Shown: positions 29,588 to 38,900, counted from the stretch's first letter. The stretch is 64,000 bases of DNA from JABDKH01 sp963768565 (GCA_963768565.1 CAVYIO010000024.1:85573-149572); one strand, 5' to 3'. Notes: generated by a model not told the origin, from the sequence alone. A program made the numbers and translations.

Positions 29588-30127
29588 TCAGTTGAGGAAG
29601 TGAATGCGTGGTTGAGTGCCGGCTTCAGGCGTCAGCGTGTGACCGCGCCGTGCACGGATGAGCCTGGATACCTCGCTGTTCGGGTCGTCCAGATCGCCGA
29701 AGTACATGCAGCGCGTCGGGCACACGGCCACGCACGCGGGCTCAAGCCCTTCTTTCACGCGATGCATGCAGAACGTGCACTTGTCCGCGTATCCGTCGGG
29801 ATGAATGAAGCGCGCGTCGTACGGACACGAAGCCAGGCAGGCCTTGCAGCCGATGCACAGGTCGGGATCGACCTGCACCGTGTTGCCGAATTCCTCAACG
29901 TGGCTCGCGCCGGTGGGACAACAATGCACGCACGGCGGATTGTCGCAGTGATTGCATCGTTCACTGCGGATCTCCATGCGGACGTCCGGGAACCGACCCT
30001 GGACTTCCTCGGTGATCCAGTCCTTGCAGTAACCTTCGGGGACGTCGTTCTCAGTCTTGCAGGCGACAACACAATCCATGCAGCCGACGCACTTGGTGGT
30101 GTCTATGACCATTCCGAATCGTGCCAT
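29588..30127 (-). CDS. Four-cluster ferredoxin-like electron-transfer subunit (PhsB/PsrB/NrfC type)
   Basis: The 179-residue protein has four Cys clusters for [4Fe-4S] centres: CVGCMDCVVACKTEN, CNHCDNPPCVHCCPTGA, CIGCKACLASCPYDA and CTFCMHRVKEG with CVAVCP. This is the beta subunit that wires the molybdenum centre to the membrane anchor. It starts MARFGMVIDTTKCVG, has no signal peptide and is probably carried out by the Tat-exported partner. It lies 3 bases after the catalytic subunit gene and 7 bases before the anchor gene. Confidence 0.96.
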   Translation of the reverse strand: MARFGMVIDTTKCVGCMDCVVACKTENDVPEGYCKDWITEEVQGRFPDVRMEIRSERCNHCDNPPCVHCCPTGASHVEEFGNTVQVDPDLCIGCKACLASCPYDARFIHPDGYADKCTFCMHRVKEGLEPACVAVCPTRCMYFGDLDDPNSEVSRLIRARRGHTLTPEAGTQPRIHFLN

Positions 30128-30130
30128 CTC

Positions 30131-32326
30131 CTAGACCTCCACCTCAAGCGAAACGAAATTCATACCTGATCCTGTGCCACCCATGAGAGGATCGGTCTTG
30201 TACCTTGTGATCAGCTGTGCATCGCTGGCTCCCTTCATGTAGGTGCTCTTCAGCCCCCGCGCCCAGTGCCCGAATCCGTGCACCATATAGACGCAGTCGG
30301 ACCGTATGCGCTCGGTAGCCTTTACCCGAACCGGTTGGCACACAACGCCATCCTGATTCTTCAGGCGTATCCGATCGCCGGACCGTAGTCCATAGCGCCT
30401 GGCGATACCCGCGTTGACCCATACCTCGTTCTCGCTCATCATTTCCGCGAGAAGGGGGTTTGTCTGTGTCCGGCTGAACGAGTGAACCGGGGCTCTTCCG
30501 TAGAGAAGTCGGAACGTCCCCGGTGGTGGTTCATCGGGCGGGACGAAGCGAGGCACGGGGTCGAAGCCGGCCGCTGCCAGCTGGGGCGAATAGAATTCGA
30601 TCTTGCCGGAGGGAGTCTCGAAGACAGGAGGTAGCCCCTCGTCGAAAAAGACGGGTTGCTTTTCGCCTCGCACGATCCCCTTTTTCTTGAGTTCGGCCAG
30701 ACTCATTCCGGCGGCAGTCAGGCGATAATCGAGGTACTCTTCAATGTGCGTCCAGGGATAGTATTCTTTGAGACCGAGTTTGATGGCGAGTTGTCTCGCC
30801 ATCCACCAGTTGGGTTTCTGATCAGCGGGTGACTCCACCACCGGCTGCCGGAGTGCGACAAACGGTTCTCGAAACCACTCGACGTTCAACTCGTCGTGAC
30901 GTTCGAGATATACCGACTCCGGGAGAACAACATCGGCCCATCCGGCGATTTCACTTGGAACAACATCGACCACCACGAGCAGGTCCAGTTGCTGGATGGC
31001 CTCGATGGTCTCGTCGATGTTTGGCAGAGCCTGCAGCAGGTTCGTAGCGTACACCATCCACCCCTTGACGGGATAAGGACTGCCGGTGATGGTCGCCTCC
31101 CGAATGCCGGTAGTCAGGGTGCCGTCGGCAAATGGATACTTCGCGTCGGGGTTGTCGACCTTGCCCCGCGTGGATTTGGGATAGTCGGGGTACGGATAGG
31201 CGGGCACGTCCATGCTGGCCGGCGCATAGAATCCGCCGCGTCGTCCCCAGCTGCCCATCAGGGCGTTGAGGAGTGCGATGGCGCGGCTGCGCTGTGCATC
31301 ATCACCATACCACGTAACGTGTCGACCGGGATGAATCAGCGTGGCGGGCTTGTTGCGAGCCATTTCACGCGCCGTCTCGCGGATCACGTGCGGCTCGATG
31401 GTCGTGATCGGATAGGCCCACTCCGGTGTGTAGGATTTGATGGAGTCCCGGAAGGCGTCGAACCCGAATCCGTAGCTATCGACATACTCTTTGTCGTAGA
31501 GCTCTTCCGTGACGATCACGTTCATCCACGCGAGCAGGAGGGCGGTATCGGTGCCCGGCTTGATGGGCAGATACCACTTGGCCTTTCCGGCGGCGACCGA
31601 AAAGCGCGGGTCGACTACGATGATCGACGCATCATTCTCGACCGCCTCGGCAAACTCCTGCACCTGCGTGTTGTGCATGTTCTCGCCCAGGTGAGAGCCG
31701 ATGAGAACGAGGCATCTGGAATTCCGAATGTCTGTTCGTTCCGGGGTGCTGACGCCCTCGCCGAAGGTCAAATTGAAACCGACGTCACGCGGCCCCCGGC
31801 ACTGTGCATAGGACGGGGCGGTGATGTTGGGCGTGCCGTACGCCTTCATGGTGTGCTTCAGGAACGTTCCGCCGATTCCGTGGCTGAACAGCGCCATGGC
31901 CTCCGGACCGTGCTGGGATTTGATGTCCCGCATCTTCTCCGCGATGTAGGTCAGCGCTTCGTCCCATGTCACGGCCACCCATTCTTCTTCGCCGCGGTTC
32001 TTCTTTCGCATCAGGGGCGATGTGAGTCGATCGCGGTCGAAGTGTGCGCCGATTCCTCCGGTGCCGCGCGGACACAGGCGTCCCCGACTGAGCGGGTCAT
32101 CCGGATTCCCTTCGATCTTCCACAGTTTGCCGTCCCGCTTGTAGGCGATTGCGCCGCACTTCCAGAAACAGATGTCGCAGTACGTCGGAATTTTCTCGAC
32201 GACCCCCGTGGCGGACGATCCTGATGCGGCCCGGGCAATGCCGGGGAGCAGGGTGCTGCCGGCGGCGGCGGCACCAACGGCGCCGGTCGAAATCCTCAGA
32301 AAGCGTCGCCTCGAAAGTGATTGCAT
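30131..32326 (-). CDS. Molybdopterin oxidoreductase catalytic subunit (PhsA/PsrA-like), Tat-exported
   Basis: The 731-residue protein starts with a Tat signal (MQSLSRRRFLRISTGAVGAA). Cys50, Cys53, Cys57 and Cys85 (YCDICFWKC, RLCPRG) form the N-terminal [4Fe-4S] site, and Cys176 in PSYAQCRGPRD is the likely Mo ligand. The C-terminal dinucleotide-binding domain (NEVWVNAGIARRYGLRSGDR) is present, so it is complete. This class reduces thiosulfate, polysulfide, tetrathionate or related compounds in the periplasm, or runs in reverse. The FeS, NrfD and YeeE neighbours favour an inorganic sulfur substrate, though arsenate or other oxyanions cannot be excluded. It is the first gene of the operon. Confidence 0.94.
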   Translation of the reverse strand: MQSLSRRRFLRISTGAVGAAAAGSTLLPGIARAASGSSATGVVEKIPTYCDICFWKCGAIAYKRDGKLWKIEGNPDDPLSRGRLCPRGTGGIGAHFDRDRLTSPLMRKKNRGEEEWVAVTWDEALTYIAEKMRDIKSQHGPEAMALFSHGIGGTFLKHTMKAYGTPNITAPSYAQCRGPRDVGFNLTFGEGVSTPERTDIRNSRCLVLIGSHLGENMHNTQVQEFAEAVENDASIIVVDPRFSVAAGKAKWYLPIKPGTDTALLLAWMNVIVTEELYDKEYVDSYGFGFDAFRDSIKSYTPEWAYPITTIEPHVIRETAREMARNKPATLIHPGRHVTWYGDDAQRSRAIALLNALMGSWGRRGGFYAPASMDVPAYPYPDYPKSTRGKVDNPDAKYPFADGTLTTGIREATITGSPYPVKGWMVYATNLLQALPNIDETIEAIQQLDLLVVVDVVPSEIAGWADVVLPESVYLERHDELNVEWFREPFVALRQPVVESPADQKPNWWMARQLAIKLGLKEYYPWTHIEEYLDYRLTAAGMSLAELKKKGIVRGEKQPVFFDEGLPPVFETPSGKIEFYSPQLAAAGFDPVPRFVPPDEPPPGTFRLLYGRAPVHSFSRTQTNPLLAEMMSENEVWVNAGIARRYGLRSGDRIRLKNQDGVVCQPVRVKATERIRSDCVYMVHGFGHWARGLKSTYMKGASDAQLITRYKTDPLMGGTGSGMNFVSLEVEV

Positions 32327-32371
32327 GTGGGGTCCAGGGATCAGGCCGGTGGTTTCGTTGACCCGTTGTGT

Positions 32372-32387
32372 TGCACACGGTGTGCCA
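32372..32387 (-). promoter_or_regulatory. Putative sigma-54 (-24/-12) promoter
   Basis: On the minus strand the sequence is TGGCACACCGTGTGCA against consensus TGGCACG-N4-TTGCW. The invariant GG and GC are separated by exactly 10 bases, and only two consensus positions differ. Transcription would begin near 32361, leaving about 34 bases before the molybdoenzyme ATG at 32326. The operon also encodes a sigma-54 activator. Confidence 0.65.
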
Positions 32388-32430
32388 TAATCCCCCAACC
32401 CGCCTCAATGACGCCCGGGGGCCGATCAGG

Positions 32431-32458
32431 CGTTGCAACGTTACGATATGTTGCAACA
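32431..32458. promoter_or_regulatory. Paired GTTGCAAC palindromes, putative enhancer (UAS)
   Basis: Two perfect 10-bp palindromes, CGTTGCAACG (32431-32440) and TGTTGCAACA (32449-32458), share the core GTTGCAAC and are centred 18 bases apart. They lie 70-97 bases upstream of the predicted sigma-54 start, where enhancer-binding proteins usually bind. Confidence 0.55.
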
Positions 32459-32581
32459 AATCGGCGCAAAATGTGAAACATATTGTTTTGCACGCCCACA
32501 AAGGATCCGACAGATTGTGTCAGTGTGGGGGATGGGTAGCCACCACGCCGGATCATGTCCGCGCTGCACAAATAACTGCAC

Positions 32582-32618
32582 AAAAAAAGGGCCCTCGCTC
32601 GTCTGGCGAAGGCCCTTT
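32582..32618 (-). terminator. Rho-independent terminator after Spy-like lipoprotein
   Basis: On the minus strand AAAGGGCCTTCGC pairs with GCGAGGGCCC around a short loop and runs into TTTTTTT. It lies 22 bases past the lipoprotein stop. Confidence 0.85.
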
Positions 32619-32639
32619 CCGGGAAGTGACGGCCGATTA

Positions 32640-33710
32640 TCAGCCGCGGCTGCCGAAACCGGATCCACTCCCGAACTGTCCACCGTGTCCGCCACCGGGG
32701 CCGGATCTACGACCGCCCTGTGGGCCGCCCTGGCCGCCGCCCTGCCCGCGCAGGCCGTGGTGCCTCATTCTCATCTGCAGCGCGTCGTGGATTTGCACGA
32801 TCTCAAGCTGCGTTTCGTCAAGCATCGCGGCGAATTGCGTGTTGCGCTCGTCGCGCAGCGTCAGCATGGCGGCGTGCGCCTCATCGCGCGTGATTTCGCC
32901 ATTCCTGACCTGCTCCCGAAGCGCTTCGGCCGTGGCCCGGTTGCCTTCCGAAATGGCGTCGAATGCCGCGGCTTCGTCTGCGTCCAGCCCCAGCACGTCA
33001 TTGCGAACAAGTCTGGCCTCTTCGCGCCGTGTCTCCCGCTCGGCCTCTCTCTCCGCTCTCAGTGCTTCAAGCTCTGCTTTCTGTTCGTCGGTCAGCAGTG
33101 CCTGGATCTGCTCGCGCACGGAGTCACGAAGCTCCTGCCTGGCTACACGTGCCTCTTCCGCGGTGATCTCGCCCGCGTCGACAGAAGCCTTCAACGCTTC
33201 GAGTTCAGCGCGCACAGACTCATGGATTGCCTGGGCTTGCTCTTTCTGCTCGTCCGTGAGAAGGTCAGCAAGAGGTCCGAACCCGTCACCACCCCGGCGA
33301 CCCTGGTGTTGGAAACCGCCCTGTCCGCCGAATCCGCTTCCGCTCTGGTGCTGGAACCGCTGGCCGAAGCCCTGCCCGGTGCCTTCGCCGGGACCCGCCG
33401 CCGCCTTGTCAAAGAGGCGTTGCTTCTGCTCATCCGTCAGCCGCTGTTGGAGGTCGGCGGCAACGGTCCACAGGAAGCCAGGTTCATGCTGAGCATCTCC
33501 GTTCTTCTCGAACATCGCGGCGACCTGCGTCTGCTGGGTGCTGGTGAGGCCGATGTCGGCGACGAGGACGCTCATCAGCTCGCCTGAGCTCTCATCGAGC
33601 GAAGCCGTCGTATCCGTATCTACCGTCGAACTGTCGCAGGCTGACAGGCCGAGAGCCGCAGTCAGGAATATCGTTGCCAAGACTGCGCTGAGTTTTTTGA
33701 TTCCTGTCAT
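32640..33710 (-). CDS. Spy/CpxP-like (LTxxQ) periplasmic lipoprotein with Gly/Gln-rich segments
   Basis: The 356-residue protein has a lipoprotein signal (LATIFLTAALGLSACDSS). It contains at least three Spy/LTxxQ-type helical hairpins, marked by LTSTQQTQVAAMFEK, LTDEQKQRLFDKAA, LLTDEQKEQAQAIHES and LLTDEQKAELEALRAERE. These alternate with Gly/Gln/His-rich linkers (GFGQRFQHQSGSGFGGQGGF) and a Gly-rich C-terminus. The Spy family binds unfolded proteins or metals in the periplasm. The gene is divergent from an ECF sigma operon encoding another Spy/CnrX-like protein, so it is a likely target of that sigma factor. The His/Gln-rich linkers could bind metal ions. Confidence 0.87.
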   Translation of the reverse strand: MTGIKKLSAVLATIFLTAALGLSACDSSTVDTDTTASLDESSGELMSVLVADIGLTSTQQTQVAAMFEKNGDAQHEPGFLWTVAADLQQRLTDEQKQRLFDKAAAGPGEGTGQGFGQRFQHQSGSGFGGQGGFQHQGRRGGDGFGPLADLLTDEQKEQAQAIHESVRAELEALKASVDAGEITAEEARVARQELRDSVREQIQALLTDEQKAELEALRAEREAERETRREEARLVRNDVLGLDADEAAAFDAISEGNRATAEALREQVRNGEITRDEAHAAMLTLRDERNTQFAAMLDETQLEIVQIHDALQMRMRHHGLRGQGGGQGGPQGGRRSGPGGGHGGQFGSGSGFGSRG

Positions 33711-33978
33711 CGTCTGTCCTCTCTATCATCTAGTTTGTTGTGATCACACGTGCCGCGCTGATTTGCCTGTTTGATCCACGCTGTTCACCGTTCATTCCAC
33801 ACGACGCCCTGTCCGGCGCCGAGTGGTCGGAATCAACCGGCGAACGGTCCGGCGATGGGAATGAAGTGCGGATGAGGTGGGTCTAACCGTCGACAATCAC
33901 ATGAAACAAGACCCTGGCGGCGGCCTTCCGGTGCGCGCCGGAGCCGAAAAGCTGAAGACGGACCAACGAAAGAGCGGT
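33711..33978. other. Divergent promoter region of the ECF sigma module
   Basis: The gap between the Spy-like lipoprotein (minus) and the sigma factor (plus) must drive both. I see no strong conventional -10. A repeated gaacggtccggcg/ctgtccggcgccg element near 33809-33855 may be regulatory. Upstream starts for the sigma factor at 33877 (GTG) and 33901 (ATG) extend into it. Confidence 0.4.
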
Positions 33979-34572
33979 ATGGTGAAGTCCGACGCGATCT
34001 CCGACGAGAGGCTCATCGAGCGCTCCCGCAACGGCGACAGCCAGGCGTTTCAACTCCTTGTTGAAAAGTACGAGGGCATGGTAGCTGCAACCGTAATCGG
34101 GATGCTGGGCAGGGGCCCTGAAGCGGAGGACGTAGGCCAGGAAACATTCATCCGTTTCCATGGCGCGCTCGACCGTTTTCGAGGAGACTCAACAGTGGGG
34201 ACGTACCTGACACGGATCGCCATCAACCAGTCGCTGAAAGCGATCCGGAAACGCAAGCGATTTATCAGCCGCTTTACATCGTCAGATGCAGAAGAATTCG
34301 ATCTACCGGATGACTCGGTTGATCTGGACCGCACCTACGAAGAGGCGGAGAAACGGGAGCTCGTCCACGACGCGTTGCAACGGCTCGGACCGGAGCACCG
34401 TGCGGTGGTCGTGCTTCGGATGCTCCAGGAGCTCTCGACGAAGGAGACGGCGCAAATGCTTGGCCTTCCCGTCGGGACGGTGATGTCACGCCTCTCGAGG
34501 GCCCTCGAAAAGATGGAGATGATTCTCGCGCCGGTCATGCCGGAGAGCGTCAAAACCGGACACGAATATTGA
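33979..34572 (+). CDS. ECF-type RNA polymerase sigma factor
   Basis: The ~197-residue protein has sigma region 2 (DERLIERSRNGDSQAFQLLV, EKYEGMV, then AEDVGQETFIRFHGALDRFR) and region 4 (LGPEHRAVVVLRMLQELSTK, ETAQMLGLPVGTVMSRLSRA), with no region 3, so it is an ECF sigma. The ATG at 33979 (MVKSDAISDERL) gives a standard N-terminus; starts at 33877 or 33901 would add a basic extension. The next gene, 34 bases downstream, encodes a single-pass protein that fits an anti-sigma factor. Confidence 0.95.
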   Translation: MVKSDAISDERLIERSRNGDSQAFQLLVEKYEGMVAATVIGMLGRGPEAEDVGQETFIRFHGALDRFRGDSTVGTYLTRIAINQSLKAIRKRKRFISRFTSSDAEEFDLPDDSVDLDRTYEEAEKRELVHDALQRLGPEHRAVVVLRMLQELSTKETAQMLGLPVGTVMSRLSRALEKMEMILAPVMPESVKTGHEY

Positions 34573-34606
34573 AACATGGCTACGAACTCCTCCACGGAGG
34601 TTCATT

Positions 34607-35026
34607 ATGAGAATTGATAGAGATGTGATGTTGAGGCTGCTGCGAGCCGAGCTGTCCGACGAGGAAGCGACCTCGTGCCGTCAGGCCATCGACGCTGATC
34701 CCGTTCTGGCGGCAGAGTATCGCCGCGTGCAGAACATGCAGGGGCTTCTTCTCGATGGCCGGGCGGAGTCCTTCGGACCGTACTTCAGCGAGCGTGTGGT
34801 AAGAAAGCTCGTCGGTTCCGCATCGACGCGATGGCCGGCCTTGTACGAGTCGATGCAATGGGTCTTCCTGCGGCTGGCCACGGCGTGCGTGCTGGTTGTT
34901 ATCGGCCTGGGCGCCTACAACGTTCTTGATTCGCGTGGATCAGATCTGGCCTCGTCGACCATCGACGCAGCGTTCGGTCTTCCATCCGGCGATCTGGAAA
35001 GCCTGTTCTATCTACAGGGTATTTGA
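34607..35026 (+). CDS. Putative anti-sigma factor, single-pass membrane protein
   Basis: The 139-residue protein has a helical N-terminal domain (VMLRLLRAELSDEEATSCRQ, AIDADPVLAAEYRRV) like the sigma-binding region of anti-sigma factors. It has one transmembrane helix at ~85-105 (LRLATACVLVVIGLGAYNVL) and a short periplasmic tail. The zinc-binding HxxxCxxC motif of ZAS-type anti-sigma factors is absent. GGAGG six bases before the ATG is a strong ribosome-binding site. Its role is inferred from position after the sigma gene and topology. Confidence 0.7.
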   Translation: MRIDRDVMLRLLRAELSDEEATSCRQAIDADPVLAAEYRRVQNMQGLLLDGRAESFGPYFSERVVRKLVGSASTRWPALYESMQWVFLRLATACVLVVIGLGAYNVLDSRGSDLASSTIDAAFGLPSGDLESLFYLQGI

Positions 35027-35062
35027 CCCCTCCGAACTACGAGCCTATTGACCATCAATACT

Positions 35063-35581
35063 ATGTCTCCAAAAACGAAATCCGTGCTGCTCCTGCTCGC
35101 CACTCTGGTGATCGGGTTGATTCTCGGGGCGCTGACGAACGGGTACTTCGTCCGGCAACGTCTGGACCATATCGGGGGGCTGATGAATCCAGCCGGGTTC
35201 GGCGAGCACATGGAAGAGGTGATACAGCCCACCAGCGACGAGCAGCGCGAAGCCATTCGGAAGATTCTGGACTCCGCTGCGCCGAAGGCGATAGCCGCCA
35301 TGCGCGAGTCGCGCGCCGTCATGCGTGCCCTGAACGACTCCGTCAAGGTGGAGCTCGCCAACATCCTGACGGACGAGCAAATGAATCGGCTGGATGATCG
35401 AACCAGATTCCGTCGCCGCGGCCCGTTCCAGCCCGGCCTTCCGCCGATGCTGGACGACTCGACCGGCCGCCGGCCGCGGAGGGAGGGGCGCCGACGCCGT
35501 TTTGGTGATCGTCCACCTCCGCCGCCGCGGGACTCGATGGACTTCGAACGACCGCCGCCACCTCCGCCGCCGGGTGGATGA
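35063..35581 (+). CDS. Spy/CnrX-like membrane-anchored periplasmic sensor protein
   Basis: The ~172-residue protein has an N-terminal anchor (VLLLLATLVIGLILGALTNG), then a Spy/CpxP/CnrX-type hairpin (VIQPTSDEQREAIRKILDSA, ANILTDEQMNRLDDRTRFRR), and ends in a Pro/Arg-rich tail with two poly-Pro runs. In metal-resistance systems CnrX-type proteins sense metal and control an anti-sigma/sigma pair. Here the order sigma, anti-sigma, CnrX-like is similar. No His/Met cluster identifies a metal, so stress sensing of another kind is equally possible. Confidence 0.78.
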   Translation: MSPKTKSVLLLLATLVIGLILGALTNGYFVRQRLDHIGGLMNPAGFGEHMEEVIQPTSDEQREAIRKILDSAAPKAIAAMRESRAVMRALNDSVKVELANILTDEQMNRLDDRTRFRRRGPFQPGLPPMLDDSTGRRPRREGRRRRFGDRPPPPPRDSMDFERPPPPPPPGG

Positions 35582-35923
35582 TGTTCTGCCGGCCCCTTGC
35601 GAGAAGTCGCGGAGCCATCAGTGACCCACCCTCTTTTCTCAGGGCGAACGATTGTAGCGTGTGAAGCAATCGGGGACGCGAGTCCGAGCAGTTCGGCAGA
35701 CACGCGATTTCCAGTGCCTCGGCAAGCCGATGAATAACAGACGCTTGCGGTCGCCAATCGATTGTCCATCAACGACAGAGCGTCTTTCGGAGTGCGAACG
35801 AGGTGGCCCGGGCGTTGCGTTTTTCTTACCTCTGGGCAAAATAATAGGGGATAACCGGGTTGATCCCGTCTGGATTAGTCAGTACGTTCGAGCAAGAATC
35901 GTATCTGTGAGGGTCATGCTTCG
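35582..35923. other. Intergenic region upstream of TonB receptor
   Basis: This stretch shows no plausible coding frame. It contains an A/T-rich segment (gcaaaataatagggg, 35837-35851) that may be part of the promoter of the outer-membrane receptor cluster. No hairpin or repeat was recognised. Confidence 0.4.
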
Positions 35924-38900
35924 ATGCCAAGTTTCGATTCATTGAAAGGCGCAGTCCGTGACACGGTTGTCTGGCGATTGCGCAGTCACCGTCGGCGTCA
36001 ACTTCCTGCTCGTATCCGATCCCTCAGGGTAGCGATTCTCGTTGCCGTGATGTTGCTGATGGTCGCACCGTCAGCGCTTGGCCAGTCGGGCAAAATAGCG
36101 GGCCGTATAACGGATGCCGCATCCGGTGATCCGCTCCCCGGCGTCAACGTCGTGATTGTCGGCACGCTGCAGGGCACCAGTTCGGATCTCGACGGCTACT
36201 ATTCCATTCTGAACGTCAAGCCCGGCACGTACGACGTGCAAGCCTCGTTCGTTGGATTCGCCCGGCAGACGTTCGCAGGCGTACGTGTCAATATTGATCT
36301 CACGACCACGATCAACTTCTCCCTCGAAGAAGAAGCATTTGGTCTGGAGGAGGTGACGATAACGGCTGCTCGCCCGGTGGTCCAGCCGGACATATCGTCG
36401 AGCCAGGCCAACATTTCCGCATCCGAGGTTGAGGCGCTGCCGGCAAACAGCGTGGCTTCCGTAGTGGGATTGCAGGCGGGCGTACAGGGACTCTCGGTCC
36501 GCGGCAGCGGTTCGGACGAGATTCTGTTCAACCTTAACGGACTGACACTTCGAGACGAACGCGACAACTCTCCGTTCACGAACATCAGCCTCGCGTCGAT
36601 CGACGAGATACAGCTTCTGACGGGCGGCTTCAACGCAGAGTACGGGCAGGTCCGCTCGGGCGTCCTGAACGTCGTAACGAAGGAAGGACGGCAGGACCGC
36701 TTCTCTGGCGACGTCATCCTGCGGTACAGCTCTCCAGCGCAGAAGCACTTCGGCCCAAACGCAAACGACGCCAATTCATACTGGATCCGGCCACTGGTAG
36801 ACCCGGATGTTGCGTTCACGGGCACGCAGAGCGGTGCCTGGGATGAGTATACGCAGGCACAGTATCGGAACTGGGAAGGGTGGATTTCGATCGCGGACGA
36901 TCTTCTCAAGGATGACGATCCGACCAACGACCTGTCCCCGTCGGCCTTGCAGCAGGCGTTCCTGTGGCAGCATCGGAAGGACATGGAGATCGCCACGCCC
37001 GACTATCAGGTGGACGTCGGTTTTGGCGGCCCTATCGTGAAGGGCACGCGGTTCTACGCTTCGTACCGCAGGGATCAGGAGATGTACATGATTCCGCTGT
37101 TCACCGACCGCTTCGAGCAGCAGACCTTCCACATGAAGGTGACATCGGATCTGAAGCCGGGAATGAAACTCGCGGTCGAGGCGCTTTTCGGGGAGACCGA
37201 AGGCACGGCAAGCAGCCGATCCGGACAACCGGGTGTGTTCCGGTCGCCGTTCAGCATTGCCGGCGAGTTGAGCAGCGATCAGTTTTATTGACACCCGGAT
37301 CTTCTCGACCGACTACTGGACGCCGTACCGCGAACGCTTCAATCTGGTGGGTGCCACGTTCACGCATGCGACGGACGACAAGACATTCTACGAGATACGT
37401 CTTGCCCGCTCGCAGTCGAAGTACGATTCGAATCCCGGCCGTCTTCGCGACGAGTCGCCCGCCATCACAATCGGCGGCGTCGGATTCGACGAGGCGCCGT
37501 TCGGGTTTCAGCCGGCGCCGACGTTCGGCGTGGACGGCATGCGAACGGGTGTTGGCATGAGCAACTCGCGCGATTCCACGTTCATCGCCAACTACAGCCT
37601 GCGCGGAGACGTCACACGTCAGTTGAATCGAGTACTGCTGATCAAGAGCGGACTCGAACTCAACGTGACGGACAGCGAGGTGAACTACGGTCGCGTCGAC
37701 GCATTCCTTCCGTCTTCGGACGAACAGTCGAAGTGGGACGAGAGCCCCGTGAGAGGGGCGGCATATGCTCAGGGCAAGCTCGAGTTTCAGGGCATGGTCG
37801 CGAACGTCGGACTTCGATTGGATATGTTTACGGCGGGTTCGGACTGGTGGACGTACGACCCCTTCTCGGCGGCGTTTTCCGCCCGTCTATCAGCTGGCCT
37901 CGACACGTTGCTCGAGCGGCAGTCGAGTGACGCGATCTTCACGCTGAGTCCGCGGTTAGGAGTCTCCTTCCCCATCACGACTAACAGCAAGCTGTTCTTC
38001 AACTACGGCCATTTTCGAAAACTGCCAACCTCGGACAACCTGTACCTGCTTCGGTTCGCTACGTCTACAGGTCAGGTGACGCGAATTGCCAATCCGAACA
38101 ATCCGCTTGAGCGCACGATTGCCTATGAAATCGGGTTTGAGCAGTCGCTGTTCGGGCAGTATTTGCTACGGCTGGCGGGATACTATAAGGACATCTCGCT
38201 ACAGCCGTACCTCGTTGAGTACACGAGCCGAGACGGCCAGACACAGTACATCCAGACGGAGCCGAACAGCTTCGAGGATATCCGCGGATTTGAGGTCACG
38301 TTTTCGCGCAACCGGGGTCGCTGGGTGCAGGGCTTTCTCAACTATACGTACATGGTGTTCTCTTCGGGCTATTTCGGATTCCGCCGGATCAACGAGAACA
38401 CTACGGTCCAGCGGAACTTCGAGAATGATGACACCGAGCGAAGAAACGCATCGTCGCGCCCCGTGCCAAGGCCCTACGCCCGGGCGAACATCGATGTGCT
38501 CGTTCCGTCAGAATACGGGCGGTTGCTGGGCGACTGGCGAATCAGCTTCATCGGTCGCTGGCAAGAGGGCAGCAAGTACACGTGGACAGGTGGAGGCTCC
38601 GTTCCCGGTGTATTGAACAATGTGGAGTTCAAGGACTCATGGGGAGTGGATCTTCGATTTACGAAGAGCCTCGATCTTCCCAGCGGAAGGCGAATGCAGT
38701 TCTTCGTCGACATCTTCAACGTGCTTAATCGAAAGCAACTGTCATTCAACGGTTTCTTTGACGGCGTTGATCAGAATGCCTACCTGCTGTCGCTGCATCT
38801 TCCTGAGTCGCCCGACTATCCCAATATTCCCGGTAGTGACAAGATCGGCGAGTATCGGGGAGACGATGTCGAGTATCAGCCGATGCTGGGTATTCAGTCG

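Larger units (their letters stand above)
32327..32639. other. Operon upstream region and Spy-lipoprotein terminator region
   Basis: This 313-base gap contains, from right to left, the terminator of the Spy-like lipoprotein (32582-32618), an A/T-rich stretch, the palindrome pair at 32431-32458 and the sigma-54-like promoter at 32372-32387. No coding frame is credible. Confidence 0.7.

Noticed and set aside
30896..32224. 442-codon frame opposite the molybdoenzyme catalytic subunit
   Set aside because: The other strand encodes a full-length molybdopterin enzyme with all cofactor motifs; the antisense translation is repetitive and motif-free.
32433..33587. 384-codon frame opposite the Spy-like lipoprotein
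   Set aside because: Same reason: the lipoprotein strand has a signal peptide, LTxxQ motifs and a terminator.
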